Source: SIG440 sp045579055 (GTDB lineage: Bacteria; Bacillota; Clostridia; Monoglobales; Monoglobaceae). From it: a stretch of 15,031 nt of DNA. The DNA lies in contig JAZNLK010000028.1 in NCBI GenBank assembly GCA_045579055.1, positions 1 to 15,031 on the forward strand, given 5' to 3'. A program made the translations under genes and the position numbers. The notes under the pieces are model-generated. The model was not told where the DNA came from. It worked only from the letters and a program-made list of their open reading frames with translations, and did not search any database. Numbering within the stretch: position 1 is the first letter of the stretch; each line of letters begins with the position of its first letter. Below, piece after piece: positions 14,321 to 15,031 of the stretch.

Positions 14321-15031
14321 ATGATAATTACACAAAAGAGAATATCAACAAATCCTGCAAAAGGGACATGTTTTGTCCATGCAAGAGCGGCATTTGACAA
14401 TAACGGGTTCGGAATTATTACCATGCAACCCCTGAGACTTTCGGGCAGCGATATTTTTTACGGTATGCATATGGCAAAAAGCTTTGACGGCGGAGAAACA
14501 TGGTCGGAGATTGTACCCAGCAAAACCCTCACAAGAAAACCTTATGGTGGAGAAAATATTGAAATAGCCTTTGCGGATGCAACGCCCACTTATCACAAAA
14601 AGAGCGGGAAAATTTTGCTTACGGGTATCGGTACGCTTTATGTGAATGATGAGCTTCATCCAGAACCTTCTCCCACAGAGGTTGTTTATACAGTCTATGA
14701 CTGCAAAAAAGGCGACTTTGACGAATTTAAGGTTTTGAAAATTGGAGACAGGGAAAAATACTTTAATGTGGGTAGCGGTTGCAGTCAGATTTTTGAGCTT
14801 GAATGTGGGGATATCTTGATACCTATATATCATTTAGACAAAAAAGGTGCATCAGATTCATGGCACAGCTCCAGTTCGGTTTCTGTGCTGAGATGTTCTT
14901 TTGATGGCGAAAAGCTGGAGATAAAAGAAATTGGCGGAGAATTAACGGTAGATGTGCCAAGAGGCTTGGGTGAAGGTTCGGTAATAGGCTTCAAAAACAA
15001 TTTTTATCTTGCGTTGAGAAATGACGTGACG
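14321..15031 (+). CDS. sialidase-like beta-propeller protein (3' truncated by window)
   Basis: 237 codons are visible and the frame is still open at the edge. AAAGGGAG (14303-14310) overlaps the previous stop. There is no signal peptide, so the enzyme appears cytoplasmic. An exact Asp-box, SFDGGETW (residues 54-61), marks the turn of a propeller blade in the sialidase superfamily; a degenerate second one is CSFDGEKLE further on. HARAAFDNNGFG near residues 20-31 is the kind of Arg-containing first strand seen in exo-sialidase-like proteins. Whether it cleaves sialic acid or another sugar cannot be decided: the arginine triad is not complete in the visible part, and many bacterial members are uncharacterised glycosidases. 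Confidence 0.75.
   Translation, partial: MIITQKRISTNPAKGTCFVHARAAFDNNGFGIITMQPLRLSGSDIFYGMHMAKSFDGGETWSEIVPSKTLTRKPYGGENIEIAFADATPTYHKKSGKILLTGIGTLYVNDELHPEPSPTEVVYTVYDCKKGDFDEFKVLKIGDREKYFNVGSGCSQIFELECGDILIPIYHLDKKGASDSWHSSSSVSVLRCSFDGEKLEIKEIGGELTVDVPRGLGEGSVIGFKNNFYLALRNDVT

Noticed and set aside
13768..14424. 218-codon minus-strand frame opposite the deacetylase
   Set aside because: Composition typical of an antisense shadow (Ile/Phe/Asn-rich); the plus strand has CE4 motifs and a ribosome site.

Overview
The window is AT-rich, low-GC DNA with purine-rich Shine-Dalgarno sites (AGGAGG type), SLH-domain and lipobox-type surface proteins, and a TPM-family protein with the typical glycine-rich tail. 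Together these point to an anaerobic Clostridia-type Firmicute, probably gut-associated. That assignment is inferred from protein families, not from a marker gene.

Left part (1-7828, all on +): an envelope region. It opens with the C-terminal end of a TPM-domain membrane protein. Next is a secreted SLH-anchored protein carrying an Ig-like domain and, unexpectedly, domains II and III of elongation factor Tu without the GTPase domain. The only plausible start codon that gives this protein a signal peptide is ATA at 317. Five lipoproteins follow (cysteines at residues 19-20), plus one small cytoplasmic protein. One lipoprotein has the DUF4163/DUF3298 (PdaC/RsiV-like) architecture; several others carry short beta-rich modules marked by G-(E/T/S)-W. 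A sigma-A-like promoter at 3586-3614 probably drives 3759-7828, where genes are separated by 10-25 bases. A likely decayed zinc-knuckle gene and a perfect 28-base palindrome lie between the second and third lipoproteins.

Middle (7829-8509): a gene-free stretch between convergent genes. It holds terminator-like hairpins and an array of degenerate 19-20 bp direct repeats (core TTTGGCGAAA) with inverted copies at its edges, including a perfect 31-base palindrome.

Right part (8510-15031): a carbohydrate catabolic locus. A PocR-AraC regulator (-) is divergent from an operon encoding an L-fucose/L-arabinose-isomerase-family protein, an FGGY carbohydrate kinase and a class II fructose-bisphosphate-type aldolase. 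This suggests aldose to ketose to ketose phosphate to a triose phosphate plus an aldehyde. After a 207-base gap with its own promoter candidate come a cytoplasmic NodB-type deacetylase-family protein and a sialidase-like beta-propeller protein cut by the window edge. The sugar cannot be named from the sequence. The pairing of a fucose-isomerase-like enzyme with an FbaA/GatY-type aldolase, rather than a FucA/AraD-type aldolase, suggests a non-textbook pathway.
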